From Sphaerisporangium melleum (lineage in GTDB: Bacteria > Actinomycetota > Actinomycetes > Streptosporangiales > Streptosporangiaceae), in contig NZ_BMNT01000040.1 of assembly GCF_014646695.1 (NCBI RefSeq), positions 1-64,000 of the forward strand: a DNA stretch of 64,000 bases, in the 5' to 3' direction. Position 1 is the stretch's first letter. The number at the start of each line of letters is the position of its first letter. This document shows, one piece after another, positions 41,359 to 54,069 of the stretch. The notes under the pieces are model-generated. The model was not told the DNA's origin, did no database searches, and was given only the letters and a program-made list of their open reading frames with translations. A program made the translations under genes and the position numbers.

Positions 41359-41664
41359 CGTGTTATGATCCGGCAGCCGCACCTGATCTTCAGCTGACCG
41401 GTCACAGAACCCTTACCGGGGGTCCCACCAGGAATAACGCGTGTTTTTCCGGCGTTCTCTCCCTGCGGTCTGGGAAGCGCGGCAGTGGGCACATCGAAGT
41501 GTCCCCCGATAGTGAATGTTCGCGATCACCACCTGGTGGGCACTATTCCGGCAGGGTGCGGTAGTCTCTACACACCTAACAGAACAGCAGCAGGGCCAAC
41601 GTCGTCCCTCTTGCCTGCAATCGCCAATCCAGACGAAGCAGACGAAGACGACGGGAGGGATTCA
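41359..41664. other. 306-bp upstream region of gltB
   Basis: Contains TAGTCT at 41562-41567, a plausible -10 about 100 bp before the gltB start, and AT-richer sequence around 41430-41450. A GTCAC-n6-like start of a GlnR pattern at about 41399 is too weak to call. No gene is supported. Confidence 0.4.
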
Positions 41665-46179
<4,515 letters not shown>

Positions 46180-46193
46180 GGGAGGTTTCACCG

Positions 46194-47678
46194 ATGGCCG
46201 ACCCCAAGGGGTTTCTGACGCACGCGCGTGAGCTGCCGGCGCGCCGCCCGGTCGACGTCCGCATCCGCGACTGGCGGGAGGTCTACGAGGACTTCCCGCG
46301 GCCCGCCCTCACCCGGCAGGCCGCCCGGTGCATGGACTGCGGCATCCCGTTCTGTCACAACGGCTGCCCGCTCGGCAACCTGATCCCCGAGTGGAACGAC
46401 CTGGTCTTCCGCGACGACTGGCGCGAGGCGATCGAGCGGCTGCACGCCACCAACAACTTCCCGGAGTTCACCGGCCGGCTGTGCCCGGCTCCGTGTGAGT
46501 CGGCGTGTGTCCTCGGCATCAACGCAGACCCGGTGGCGATCAAGCGGGTCGAGGTCGAGATCATCGACCGGGCGTTCGAGGAGGGCTGGGTCACTCCGCA
46601 GCCGCCGGCCGTCAAGACCGGCAGGCGGGTCGCCGTCGTCGGGTCCGGCCCGGCCGGCCTGGCCGCCGCCCAGCAGCTCACCCGCGCCGGGCACGACGTG
46701 GTGGTCTTCGAGCGCGCCGACCGCATCGGCGGGCTGCTGCGCTACGGCATCCCCGAGTTCAAGATGGAGAAGCGTCACGTCGAGCGGCGCCTTGAGCAGA
46801 TGCGCGCCGAGGGCACCGAGTTCCGCGCCGGCGTCGACGTGGGCGTGGACGTCACCGCCGCGCGGCTGCGCGAGGAGTTCGACGCCGTCGTGCTGGCCGG
46901 CGGCGCCACCGCCTGGCGGGACCTGCCGATCGCCGGCCGCGAGCTGGCGGGGGTGCACCAGGCGATGGAGTACCTCCCGCCGGCCAACAAGGTGCAGGAG
47001 GGCGATCTCCCGGTCTCGCCGATCTCGGCCGAGGGCGAGCACGTGGTGGTGATCGGCGGCGGCGACACCGGCGCCGACTGCATCGGCACGGCGGTGCGCC
47101 AGGGCGCGCTGTCGGTCACCCAGCTGGAGATCATGCCACGGCCGCCGGCGGACCGGCCGGGGTCCCAGCCGTGGCCGACCTATCCGATGCTGTTCAAGAT
47201 GGAGAGCGCCCACGAGGAGCTCGAGGCCGAGGGCGGCACGCGGGTGTACGCCGTATCGACCACCGAGTTCGTCGGCGACGAGCAGGGGCGGGTCAGGGCG
47301 CTGCGCCTGGTGGACGTCGAGGGCCCGGCCAGCGGGTTCCGGCCGATCCCCGGCACCGAGCGCGAGATCCCGGCCGGGCTGGTGACGCTGGCGATGGGCT
47401 TCCTCGGCCCCGAGAAGGGTCCGCTGCTCACCGACCTGGCCGCCCAGGCGGCCGACCCGGACGCCTTCTTCGACGCGCGGGGCAACGTCGCGCGCGACAA
47501 GTCGTACATGTCCGGTGTGGAGGGCGTCTTCGTCGCCGGGGACATGGGGCGCGGGCAGTCGCTCATCGTGTGGGCGATCGCGGAGGGCCGCTCGGCGGCC
47601 GCCGCGGCCGACCGTTACCTCACCGGTGAGACGGCCCTGCCCGTCGCGATCCCGCCGACGGCCCGGCCGCTGGTGTGA
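46194..47678 (+). CDS. gltD: Glutamate synthase, small (beta) subunit
   Basis: A 494-residue NADPH-oxidising subunit. The N-terminal Cys clusters CMDCGIPFCHNGCPLGN and GRLCPAPCESACVLGIN bind the 4Fe-4S centres. The FAD site is VAVVGSGPAGLAAAQQL, the NADPH site VVVIGGGDTGADCIGTAV, and a late FAD contact is VFVAGDMGRGQSLIVWAI. ATG 46194 follows GGGAGG. It passes electrons from NADPH through FAD and iron-sulfur centres to the FMN of GltB. Confidence 0.97.
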   Translation: MADPKGFLTHARELPARRPVDVRIRDWREVYEDFPRPALTRQAARCMDCGIPFCHNGCPLGNLIPEWNDLVFRDDWREAIERLHATNNFPEFTGRLCPAPCESACVLGINADPVAIKRVEVEIIDRAFEEGWVTPQPPAVKTGRRVAVVGSGPAGLAAAQQLTRAGHDVVVFERADRIGGLLRYGIPEFKMEKRHVERRLEQMRAEGTEFRAGVDVGVDVTAARLREEFDAVVLAGGATAWRDLPIAGRELAGVHQAMEYLPPANKVQEGDLPVSPISAEGEHVVVIGGGDTGADCIGTAVRQGALSVTQLEIMPRPPADRPGSQPWPTYPMLFKMESAHEELEAEGGTRVYAVSTTEFVGDEQGRVRALRLVDVEGPASGFRPIPGTEREIPAGLVTLAMGFLGPEKGPLLTDLAAQAADPDAFFDARGNVARDKSYMSGVEGVFVAGDMGRGQSLIVWAIAEGRSAAAAADRYLTGETALPVAIPPTARPLV

Positions 47679-47701
47679 CGCGCGCCGGGATGAGCTGACG
47701 A

Positions 47702-47734
47702 GGACGGCGTCCCCTCGTGGGACGCCGTCCTTTT
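47702..47734 (+). terminator. Rho-independent terminator of gltBD
   Basis: GGACGGCGTCCC (47702-47713) pairs with GGGACGCCGTCC (47719-47730), loop CTCGT, then TTTT. It is the most classical terminator of the window. Confidence 0.88.
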
Positions 47735-47753
47735 CGTATGATTTCGGCCCCCC

Positions 47754-47781
47754 TTTACAGTTTTATCGCTATATGTAGGTC
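47754..47781 (+). promoter_or_regulatory. Candidate promoter of the subtilase gene
   Basis: TTTACA (47754-47759) and TAGGTC (47776-47781) with a 16-bp spacer in an unusually AT-rich stretch, about 100 bp before the start codon. Confidence 0.35.
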
Positions 47782-47883
47782 TAATGGGTCGAATGCCGGG
47801 GTGTTTGTTCGCAACTTGCTTTGGTGCTCGATCCCCTGAAAGATGCTGCCTCGTTCTCTAGGACAGGCATGAGGGGAAGGTCA

Positions 47884-49620
47884 ATGGTGCGGGGGTACAG
47901 ACGCCTGGCGGGCGCCGCCGTTTCGCTCGCGATGGCGGGCACGCTCGCCGCCGCTTCGCTGGTCACGGGTGCGGTCCCGGCCGGGGCCGCCGCGCCCGCG
48001 TCCGCGGGCCACGGCGAGTACCTCGTCTTCCACCGGGCCGGCGGGCAGGCCGAGGCGCTGCGCGCGGTCCGGGCGGCCGGAGGCGCCGTCGCGGCGGTCG
48101 ACGCCAAGCTCGGGTACATCGTCGCCCGCGGCCCCGGCGCGGCCTTCGCCGAGCGGCTCGGCGCGAGCCAGGCCGTCATCGGCGTCACCGGCAACCGCAA
48201 GATCGGCGCGACCACAGCCCTGGGCGCGGCCACCGGCCCGGCCACCGCGCCGCTGTCGCTCACCGGTCCATCCGCGCTGCCCGCCGCCTCTTCCGCGGCT
48301 TCGGGCGCACCGGCCGCCGGGCCGTCCGCCAAGGGCGCCGCCCGCGGCGCGGACCCGCTCTCGGGCCGCCAGTGGGACATGAAGATGATCGGCGCCACCG
48401 CCACCGGCTCCTACGCCAAGGCGCGGGGCAGCAGGAAGGTCCTGGTCGGCATCATCGACACCGGCGTGGACGGCAGGCACCCCGACATCGCCGCCAACTT
48501 CAACCGGGCGCTGAGCCGTAACTTCGTCACCGACCAGCCCAAGGACCCGAACGGCAAGGAGCTCGACGGCCCGTGCGAGGTCAAGGGCTGCAAGGACGCC
48601 GCCGACATGGACGATGACGGCCACGGCACCCACGTCGCCAGCACCATCGGCTCTCCGCTCAACGGCATCGGCGTCGCGGGCGTCGCCCCGAACGTGTCGC
48701 TGGTCAACGTCCGCGCCGGCACCGACTACGGGTTCTTCTTCCTCAAGCCGGTGATGGACGCGCTGACCTACGCCGGCGACGCGGGCATCGACGTGGTCAA
48801 CATGAGCTTCTTCGTCGACCCCTGGACGTTCAACTGCACGAGCAACCCGGCCGACTCCAAGGCCGACCAGCTCCAGCAGTCCGGCATCATCACCGGCGTG
48901 CAGCGGGCGCTCGACTACGCCCGCGCCCGCGGCGTCACGCTCATCAGCGCGCTCGGCAACGGCTCCAGCGACCTCGGCGCCCCCACCTCCGACAAGGAGA
49001 GCCCCGGCTACCCGCTCGGCAAGGAGCGCGAGCGCACGATCGACAACTCCTGCCTGAACGTCCCCGCCGAGTCGCGGGGCGTCATCTCGGTCTCCGCCGT
49101 CGGCCCGAGCAAGCGCAAGGCCTGGTACTCCGACTACGGCACCGAGCAGACCGACCTGTCGGCCCCGGGCGGCGACCCCTCCGACGAGGGTACCTCGCTG
49201 AAGGGCACGGCCAGGGAGATCCTCGCCGCCGCCCCGGCCCACGTGCTGCGCCGGGAGAAGCTCATCGACAAGTCGGGCAAGCCCACCGGCTCCTCGGTGG
49301 TGCGCGAGTGCCACCACGGCCACTGCGCCTACTACCAGTACCTCTCGGGCACCTCGATGGCCGCCCCGCACGCCGCGGGCGTGGCCGCGATCCTGATCAG
49401 CCGCTTCGGCAAGCCCGGCAAGGGCGGTCTGGCCATGTCACCGGAGAAGGTGGAGCGCATGCTGTACGCCACGGCCACCCGGGTGAAGTGCCCGGCCTCC
49501 GGCTCGACCACCTACACCGTGAGCGAGGAGACCCACGTGTGCGCGGGCGGGCCGGCCAAGAACGGCTTCTACGGGCACGGGATGGTCAACGCCTACCGAG
49601 CGGCCACGACCAGGGGCTGA
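47884..49620 (+). CDS. Secreted S8-family subtilisin-like serine protease
   Basis: A 578-residue exported protease. ATG 47884 follows GGGGAAGG; the Arg-rich N-region and hydrophobic LAGAAVSLAMAGTLAAASL form a signal peptide with likely cleavage after AGAAAPASA. An inhibitory propeptide follows (GEYLVFHRAGGQAEALRAV). The catalytic triad is Asp in VGIIDTGVDGRHPDI, His in DDDGHGTHVASTIG and Ser in YLSGTSMAAPHAAGVAA, with the oxyanion Asn in SALGNGSSD. Four or more Cys (GPCEVKGC, FNCTS, SCLN, VKCP, HVCAG) may form disulfides. It stands alone with its own promoter and terminator and probably degrades extracellular protein. Confidence 0.95.
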   Translation: MVRGYRRLAGAAVSLAMAGTLAAASLVTGAVPAGAAAPASAGHGEYLVFHRAGGQAEALRAVRAAGGAVAAVDAKLGYIVARGPGAAFAERLGASQAVIGVTGNRKIGATTALGAATGPATAPLSLTGPSALPAASSAASGAPAAGPSAKGAARGADPLSGRQWDMKMIGATATGSYAKARGSRKVLVGIIDTGVDGRHPDIAANFNRALSRNFVTDQPKDPNGKELDGPCEVKGCKDAADMDDDGHGTHVASTIGSPLNGIGVAGVAPNVSLVNVRAGTDYGFFFLKPVMDALTYAGDAGIDVVNMSFFVDPWTFNCTSNPADSKADQLQQSGIITGVQRALDYARARGVTLISALGNGSSDLGAPTSDKESPGYPLGKERERTIDNSCLNVPAESRGVISVSAVGPSKRKAWYSDYGTEQTDLSAPGGDPSDEGTSLKGTAREILAAAPAHVLRREKLIDKSGKPTGSSVVRECHHGHCAYYQYLSGTSMAAPHAAGVAAILISRFGKPGKGGLAMSPEKVERMLYATATRVKCPASGSTTYTVSEETHVCAGGPAKNGFYGHGMVNAYRAATTRG

Positions 49621-49625
49621 GGCGT

Positions 49626-49659
49626 CCCTCCAGGCCCGGTGCGCGCCGGGCCGGGAGGG
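49626..49659 (+). terminator. Terminator of the subtilase gene
   Basis: CCCTCC and GGCCCGG on the left pair with CCGGGCC and GGAGGG on the right around TGCGCG, 6 bp after the stop. Confidence 0.7.
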
Positions 49660-49943
49660 CAATCGTGGCGGCCCGAAGCACGGCGCGGACGGCGCGCGGG
49701 GCGGGCCGCCGCGGGCCCAAGGTGGCATACCGCTCACACGCGCTCGCGGCGGCAACTATCCTTCTGCACGAGACTGAAGACGAATACGGACCTCGCGCGC
49801 CCTTCCGCGCCGGTCGTGGTCGCCGCCCGATCGCCGGGCCCACCTGCGACGACGTGCCTGAGCGCACGCGATGGCAAGGCATCTGTCACCCGGAGTTCCC
49901 CGGGCGCTGTGGTCTTGGTCATCGCCAAGTGGTCTGTACCAAT

Positions 49944-49949
49944 TAGGGT
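49944..49949 (+). promoter_or_regulatory. Candidate leaderless -10 element (TAGGGT) for pyk
   Basis: TAGGGT is followed by 8 nt and GTG 49958. The only purine-rich stretch (AGGA) is 4 nt from the GTG, too near for a good ribosome binding site. Confidence 0.45.
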
Positions 49950-49957
49950 AGGACTTT

Positions 49958-51388
49958 GTGAGTCGTCGAGCGAAGATTGTCTGCACACTGGGGCCCGCCA
50001 CCTCATCTCCCGAGCGGCTGCGCGAGCTGATCGCCGCCGGGATGAACGTCGCGCGGTTCAACCTCAGCCACGGGAGCCACGAGCTCCACAAGGAGATCCA
50101 CGGCCGGGTCCGCGAGGCGGCGGCCGAGCTCGGCAAGGCCGTGGGCATCCTCGCCGACCTGCAGGGCCCCAAGATCCGCGTCGGCCGGTTCGCCGAGGGC
50201 CCGGTGCGCCTGGGCTTCGGTGACGTCTTCACCATCACCACCGAGGACGTCCCGGGCGACCGCGAGATGGTGTCCACCACCTACGAGGGCCTGCCGTCCG
50301 ACGTGAACCCGGGCGACAAGATCCTGGTCGACGACGGCCGCCTCGTCCTGGAGGCCACCGCCGTCGACGGTCCCCGCGTGGTGACCAAGGTCCTGGTCGG
50401 CGGCATGATCTCCAACAACAAGGGCCTCAACCTTCCCGGTGTCGCGGTCTCGGCCCCCGCCCTCACCGAGAAGGACGAGGAAGACCTGCGCTGGGCGCTG
50501 CGCACCGGCTTCGACATGATCGCGCTGTCCTTCGTGCGCAGCCCCGAGGACGCCCAGATCGTCCGCGCCATCATGGACGAGGAGGGCGTCCACCTGCCGC
50601 TCCTCGCCAAGATCGAGAAGCCCCAGGCGGTCGAGCACCTGGAGGAGATCGTCGACGCGTTCGACGGCATCATGGTCGCCCGCGGCGACCTCGGCGTGGA
50701 GCTCCCGCTGGAGCAGGTGCCGATCGTCCAGCGCCGCGCCATCGCCCTGGCCCGCGAGAAGGCCCACCCGGTCATCGTGGCCACCCAGATGCTCGACTCG
50801 ATGATGACCGCCCCCCGGCCCACCCGCGCGGAGGCGTCCGACGTCGCCTACGCCGTCATGGACGGCGCCGACGCGGTCATGCTGTCCGGCGAGACCTCGG
50901 TCGGCGACTTCCCGGTCGAGTCGGTCGCCACCATGGCCCGCATCGCCACGGCCGCCGAGGACGACACGCTGGAGTGGACGCACACCTTCGACCGCCGGCC
51001 CGAGACCACCGGCGGCGCCATCGCCCGCGCGGCGGCCGAGGTCGGCGCCATCGTCGGCGCCAAGGCGCTGTGCGCGTTCACCATGTCGGGTGAGACCGCC
51101 CGCCGCCTGGCCCGCTACCGTTCGCCGATCCCGCTGCTGGCCTTCACCTCGGCCTCGCACGTGCGCGGGCAGCTCGCGCTCACCTGGGGCGTGGAGACCT
51201 TCGAGGTGCCGTTCGTCCACCACACCGACGACATGGTCCGCCAGGTCGAGTCGGCCCTGCTGTCCCTGGGCCGCTACGAGAAGGGCGACAAGGTGGTCAT
51301 CGTCGCCGGTTCGCCTCCCGGCAACCACGGCTCCACCAACTCCCTGCGGGTCCACACGATCGGCTCTGCCCTGTCCTCCTCGAGCTGA
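49958..51388 (+). CDS. pyk: Pyruvate kinase
   Basis: A 476-residue glycolytic enzyme converting PEP and ADP to pyruvate and ATP. Motifs: AKIVCTLGPATSSPERLREL, GMNVARFNLSHGSHE, LADLQGPKIRVGRF, LPLLAKIEKPQAVEHLEEIV with the catalytic Lys, DGIMVARGDLGVELPLEQVP, ATQMLDSMMTAPRPTRAEAS, GADAVMLSGETSVGDFPVES, and a C-terminal allosteric domain beginning near GAIVGAKALCAFTMSGETAR. GTG 49958 starts exactly at the conserved SRRAKIVC. Confidence 0.97.
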   Translation: MSRRAKIVCTLGPATSSPERLRELIAAGMNVARFNLSHGSHELHKEIHGRVREAAAELGKAVGILADLQGPKIRVGRFAEGPVRLGFGDVFTITTEDVPGDREMVSTTYEGLPSDVNPGDKILVDDGRLVLEATAVDGPRVVTKVLVGGMISNNKGLNLPGVAVSAPALTEKDEEDLRWALRTGFDMIALSFVRSPEDAQIVRAIMDEEGVHLPLLAKIEKPQAVEHLEEIVDAFDGIMVARGDLGVELPLEQVPIVQRRAIALAREKAHPVIVATQMLDSMMTAPRPTRAEASDVAYAVMDGADAVMLSGETSVGDFPVESVATMARIATAAEDDTLEWTHTFDRRPETTGGAIARAAAEVGAIVGAKALCAFTMSGETARRLARYRSPIPLLAFTSASHVRGQLALTWGVETFEVPFVHHTDDMVRQVESALLSLGRYEKGDKVVIVAGSPPGNHGSTNSLRVHTIGSALSSSS

Positions 51389-51408
51389 CCGGAAATCACC
51401 CGTTTCTG

Positions 51409-51438
51409 CTACGGCGCCGCCCTCCAGCGGCGCCGTAG
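51409..51438 (+). terminator. Terminator of pyk
   Basis: CTACGGCGCCGC (51409-51420) pairs perfectly with GCGGCGCCGTAG (51427-51438), loop CCTCCA, 21 bp after the stop. Confidence 0.8.
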
Positions 51439-51643
51439 CCGTTTCCAGGGGCTTTCCCGCGGAAGGGGAGGGCGGCTGCTCGGTCCACCGTCGCGGCGGG
51501 ACGGGGGAGCGGCGCCGCGCCGCGCAAGGGTGAGGGCCCCGGACGGGCGTGCGAGCCTGTCACCAGGCGGGCGGGGCGAGATGAGGCCGGGCGAAAAAGA
51601 AACCGCGCGGCGGTGGCCGCGCGGTCGCAAGGGGTGGCGTGAG

Positions 51644-51716
51644 TGCCCCGAGTGGGATTCGAACCCACACTGTATGGATTTTGAGGCCATCGACTCTGCC
51701 GTTGGTCTATCGGGGC
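51644..51716 (-). tRNA. tRNA with anticodon CAA (Leu-type codon UUG) and short variable arm
   Basis: On the minus strand a 73-nt cloverleaf: acceptor GCCCCGA/TCGGGGC, D arm GAC...GTC with GG in the loop, anticodon arm ATGGC-CTCAAAA-TCCAT (one C-T mismatch next to the loop), a 5-nt variable region ACAGT, and T arm GTGGG-TTCGAAT-CCCAC. With T33 fixed, positions 34-36 are CAA (plus-strand 51681-51683), reading UUG. Discriminator A73 suits leucine. The oddity is the variable arm: bacterial leucine tRNAs have a long one, this has five bases. CCA is not encoded. The gene is convergent with pyk and divergent from the ANTAR regulator. Amino-acid identity is inferred only from the anticodon. Confidence 0.85.
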
Positions 51717-51736
51717 GCCGTGGTGCTCGTGCCCCT

Positions 51737-51742
51737 AATCTA
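51737..51742 (-). promoter_or_regulatory. Candidate -10 element of the tRNA gene
   Basis: On the minus strand TAGATT lies 20 nt before the mature tRNA 5' end. It is 11 bp from the divergent TACTCT element of the response regulator. Confidence 0.45.
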
Positions 51743-51753
51743 GCGGACGTCGG

Positions 51754-51759
51754 TACTCT
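51754..51759 (+). promoter_or_regulatory. Leaderless -10 element (TACTCT) for the ANTAR regulator
   Basis: TACTCT is followed by CTTGGTC and GTG 51767, with no ribosome binding site. Confidence 0.55.
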
Positions 51760-51766
51760 CTTGGTC

Positions 51767-52366
51767 GTGAGTACGCAGCGGCGAGTGGTGATCGCGGAAG
51801 ACGAGGCGCTGATCCGCCTCGATTTGAAGGAGATGCTGGAGGAAGAGGGCTATGCCGTCACCGGTGAGGCCGGTGACGGCGAGACGGCGATCAAGCTGGC
51901 CCTGGAGCAACGTCCCGATCTGGTGATCCTGGACGTCAAGATGCCCATACTGGACGGCATCTCGGCCGCCGAGCGCATCGTGTCCGAGCGGGTCGCGCCG
52001 TGCCTGATCTTGACGGCGTTCTCCCAGCGCGACCTGGTCGAGCGGGCGCGGGACGCCGGCGCGATGGCGTATCTGGTCAAGCCGTTCACCAAGTCCGACC
52101 TGGTCCCGGCGATCGAGATGGCGGTGAGCAGGCACGAGGAGATCGCGGCGCTCGAACGCGAGGTCAGCACGCTCGGCGAGCGTCTTGAGACCCGCAAGCT
52201 CGTCGAGCGGGCCAAGGGCCTGCTGATGACCGAGCATGGCTGGACCGAGCCACAGGCCTTCCGGTGGATCCAGAAGGCCTCCATGGACCGCCGGCTGAGC
52301 ATGCGCCAGGTCGCCCAGGCGGTGGTCGCCGACGCCGAGTCCAGACCGGCCGCCGAGGAGTCCTGA
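51767..52366 (+). CDS. pdtaR: Response regulator with RNA-binding ANTAR output domain
   Basis: A 199-residue two-domain protein. The receiver domain has the acidic pair VVIAEDEALIRLDL, the phospho-acceptor Asp in DLVILDVKMPILDG, the switch Thr in LILTAFSQRD and the Lys in AYLVKPFTKSDL. A coiled linker (LEREVSTLGERLETRKLVER) leads to the ANTAR domain: AKGLLMTEHGWTEPQAFRWI and QKASMDRRLSMRQVAQAVV. ANTAR proteins bind paired RNA hexaloops and antiterminate transcription; PdtaR of mycobacteria is the nearest known relative, working with a soluble histidine kinase encoded elsewhere. No kinase gene is adjacent here. Confidence 0.95.
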   Translation: MSTQRRVVIAEDEALIRLDLKEMLEEEGYAVTGEAGDGETAIKLALEQRPDLVILDVKMPILDGISAAERIVSERVAPCLILTAFSQRDLVERARDAGAMAYLVKPFTKSDLVPAIEMAVSRHEEIAALEREVSTLGERLETRKLVERAKGLLMTEHGWTEPQAFRWIQKASMDRRLSMRQVAQAVVADAESRPAAEES

Positions 52367-52373
52367 CCCGAAG

Positions 52374-52411
52374 GCGGCGGCGTCTCCGGGCCCGGACGGC
52401 CGGAGCCGCCC
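52374..52411 (+). terminator. Hairpin after the ANTAR regulator
   Basis: CTCCGG (52384-52389) and CCGGAG (52400-52405), extended by flanking GGCGG/CCGCC, 10 bp after the stop. Confidence 0.55.
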
Positions 52412-52767
52412 GCCGCCGGCGGGGCCGGCACGTCGTCCGGGCGCGAACGGGTCTTGACGCATGACCGCGAGGCCGACCGCCGCCCCGGTTCCGGAGTCAA
52501 GGTTCGGCCCGTGACCGTCGAGGGAGTGCGGCCGATCACCCTGAGTGGATCTTCGATGCCCGGCCACGGACATCGATGTGACCTTTACTTTTCCGGGTGA
52601 TCGCCGTAGAGGACCGTTGCGATAACGAAGCGGTAACGTGATGTGACTCTGTACCGACCTGTGACTTGAGCTGGGTGTAATGCCGTCAACAACTCCTGGC
52701 CAGATCGCCAGGGTGGCTCTGTGAAACCCGATCCCGGCACGTGGGATCAGGCGAAAGGAAGGCAACC
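52412..52767. other. 356-bp upstream region of the liv operon
   Basis: The first half is GC-rich without features. From about 52580 the sequence becomes AT-richer and holds the GlnR-like half-sites at 52622-52648, two TGTGACT copies and the livK ribosome binding site. No gene is supported. Confidence 0.4.
52622..52648 (+). promoter_or_regulatory. GlnR-like direct-repeat half-sites upstream of livK
   Basis: ATAAC (52622-52626), GTAAC (52633-52637) and TGACT (52644-52648) recur with exactly 6-bp gaps, an 11-bp period like that of GlnR boxes in actinomycetes. The match of the third unit is poor. Confidence 0.3.
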
Positions 52768-53964
52768 TTGCGGCCCAAGATTGCTCGCCTCGGGGGCGTG
52801 CTCGCCGTCGGTGTGGCACTTACCGTTGGTCTCGCCGCTTGTGGTGGTGGCGGTGACACGGGTTCGACGACCGGTGGCGGTGACTCGGCGGCGCCCACGA
52901 CGCTGAAGATCGGCTTCATGGGCGACCTCTCCGGTGAGAGTTCCGGCATCGTCATCCCGCCGAGCAACGGTGCGCAGCTTGCCGTGGACGAGTACAACGC
53001 GACCAACCCCAAGGTCAAGATCGAAATGATCAAGTACGACAGCCGCGCCGACGCGACGACGGCCGTCAACCTGGCGCAGAAGGCGATCAAGGACGACAAG
53101 GTCGTCGCGCTGGTGGGTCCGGCCTTCTCGGGTGAGTCCAAGCAGGCCGTGCCGGTGCTGGAGGAGGCGAAGATCCCGAACATCTCCGCCTCGGCCACCA
53201 ACGTCGACCTCGCCAAGAACGGCTGGAAGTACTGGCACCGCGTCGTGCCCAACGATGGCGTGCAGGGCCCGTCGATCGCCGACTTCATCGCCGGCGCCGC
53301 GGCGGCCAAGAACGTCTTCGTGGTCGACGACAAGTCCGAGTACGGCAAGGGCCTGGCCGACGCCGTGCGCGCCCAGCTCAAGACCAAGGGCGCCACGGTC
53401 AGCGACGACGCGCTCGACCCGAACGCGACCGACTACTCCTCGACCGTGAACAAGGCCGTCTCCGCCAAGCCGGACGCCATCTTCTTCGGTGGTTACTACG
53501 CCGGCGCCGGCAAGCTGCTCAAGCAGCTGCGGGACAAGGGCGTGCAGGCGAAGTTCTTCTCCGGTGACGGCTCGCTGGACAAGGGCATCATCGAGAGCGC
53601 CGGCGCCGCGCAGGCCGAGGGCGCGCTCATCGGCTGCCCGTGCCGCATCCCGACCTCGGCCGAGACCGACGAGAAGGTCAAGAAGTTCGCCGCCGACTAC
53701 AAGGCGAAGTTCGGCGCCGACCCGCTGATCTACGCGACCGAGGGCTACGACGCCATGACCGCCTTCACCAAGGCGATCGCCGGCGGCGCCACCACGGCCG
53801 ACGCGATCAACGAGGCGGTCGGTAAGTCGGACTTCGACGGCATCTCCAAGCACATCAGCTTCGACCCCACTGGTGAGCCTTCGGCGAAGTCGATCTACAT
53901 GTACCAGGTCAAGGACGGCCAGATCGGGCTGCTCGGCGACACGACGACGGCCAAGCTGAGCTGA
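52768..53964 (+). CDS. livK: Branched-chain amino-acid ABC transporter, substrate-binding lipoprotein
   Basis: A 398-residue lipoprotein of the LivJ/LivK periplasmic-binding type. The preferred start is TTG 52768, five nt after AAAGGAAGG; the earlier in-frame GTG at 52741 has no ribosome binding site. The signal peptide ends in the lipobox LTVGLAACGGG, so Lgt would lipidate the Cys. The mature domain has IGFMGDLSGESSGIVIPPSN, AVDEYNATNPKVKIEMIKYD, ALVGPAFSGESKQAVPVLEE, VVDDKSEYGKGLADAVRAQL and FFGGYYAGAGKLLKQLRDKG. It captures branched-chain or related amino acids outside the cell for LivHMGF. Confidence 0.95.
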   Translation: MRPKIARLGGVLAVGVALTVGLAACGGGGDTGSTTGGGDSAAPTTLKIGFMGDLSGESSGIVIPPSNGAQLAVDEYNATNPKVKIEMIKYDSRADATTAVNLAQKAIKDDKVVALVGPAFSGESKQAVPVLEEAKIPNISASATNVDLAKNGWKYWHRVVPNDGVQGPSIADFIAGAAAAKNVFVVDDKSEYGKGLADAVRAQLKTKGATVSDDALDPNATDYSSTVNKAVSAKPDAIFFGGYYAGAGKLLKQLRDKGVQAKFFSGDGSLDKGIIESAGAAQAEGALIGCPCRIPTSAETDEKVKKFAADYKAKFGADPLIYATEGYDAMTAFTKAIAGGATTADAINEAVGKSDFDGISKHISFDPTGEPSAKSIYMYQVKDGQIGLLGDTTTAKLS

Positions 53965-53990
53965 CGGACGGCACGGCAAGGTCAGTAATG

Positions 53991-54023
53991 AGGGGCGGGA
54001 AACGCGACGGCGCTCCCGCCCCT
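53991..54023 (+). terminator. Intercistronic hairpin between livK and livH
   Basis: AGGGGCGGGA (53991-54000) pairs perfectly with TCCCGCCCCT (54014-54023), loop 13 nt, 26 bp after the livK stop. It likely stabilises or partially terminates the message so that the binding protein exceeds the permeases. Confidence 0.75.
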
Positions 54024-54069
54024 GTCCGTGCCCGACCTGGCGTTAAGGCTCCCTTGAAAGCGAAACCCC

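Larger units (their letters stand above)
49621..49957. other. 337-bp intergenic region upstream of pyk
   Basis: Holds the subtilase terminator (49626-49659) and the pyk -10 element (49944-49949). The 280 bp between show no supported gene. Confidence 0.4.
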
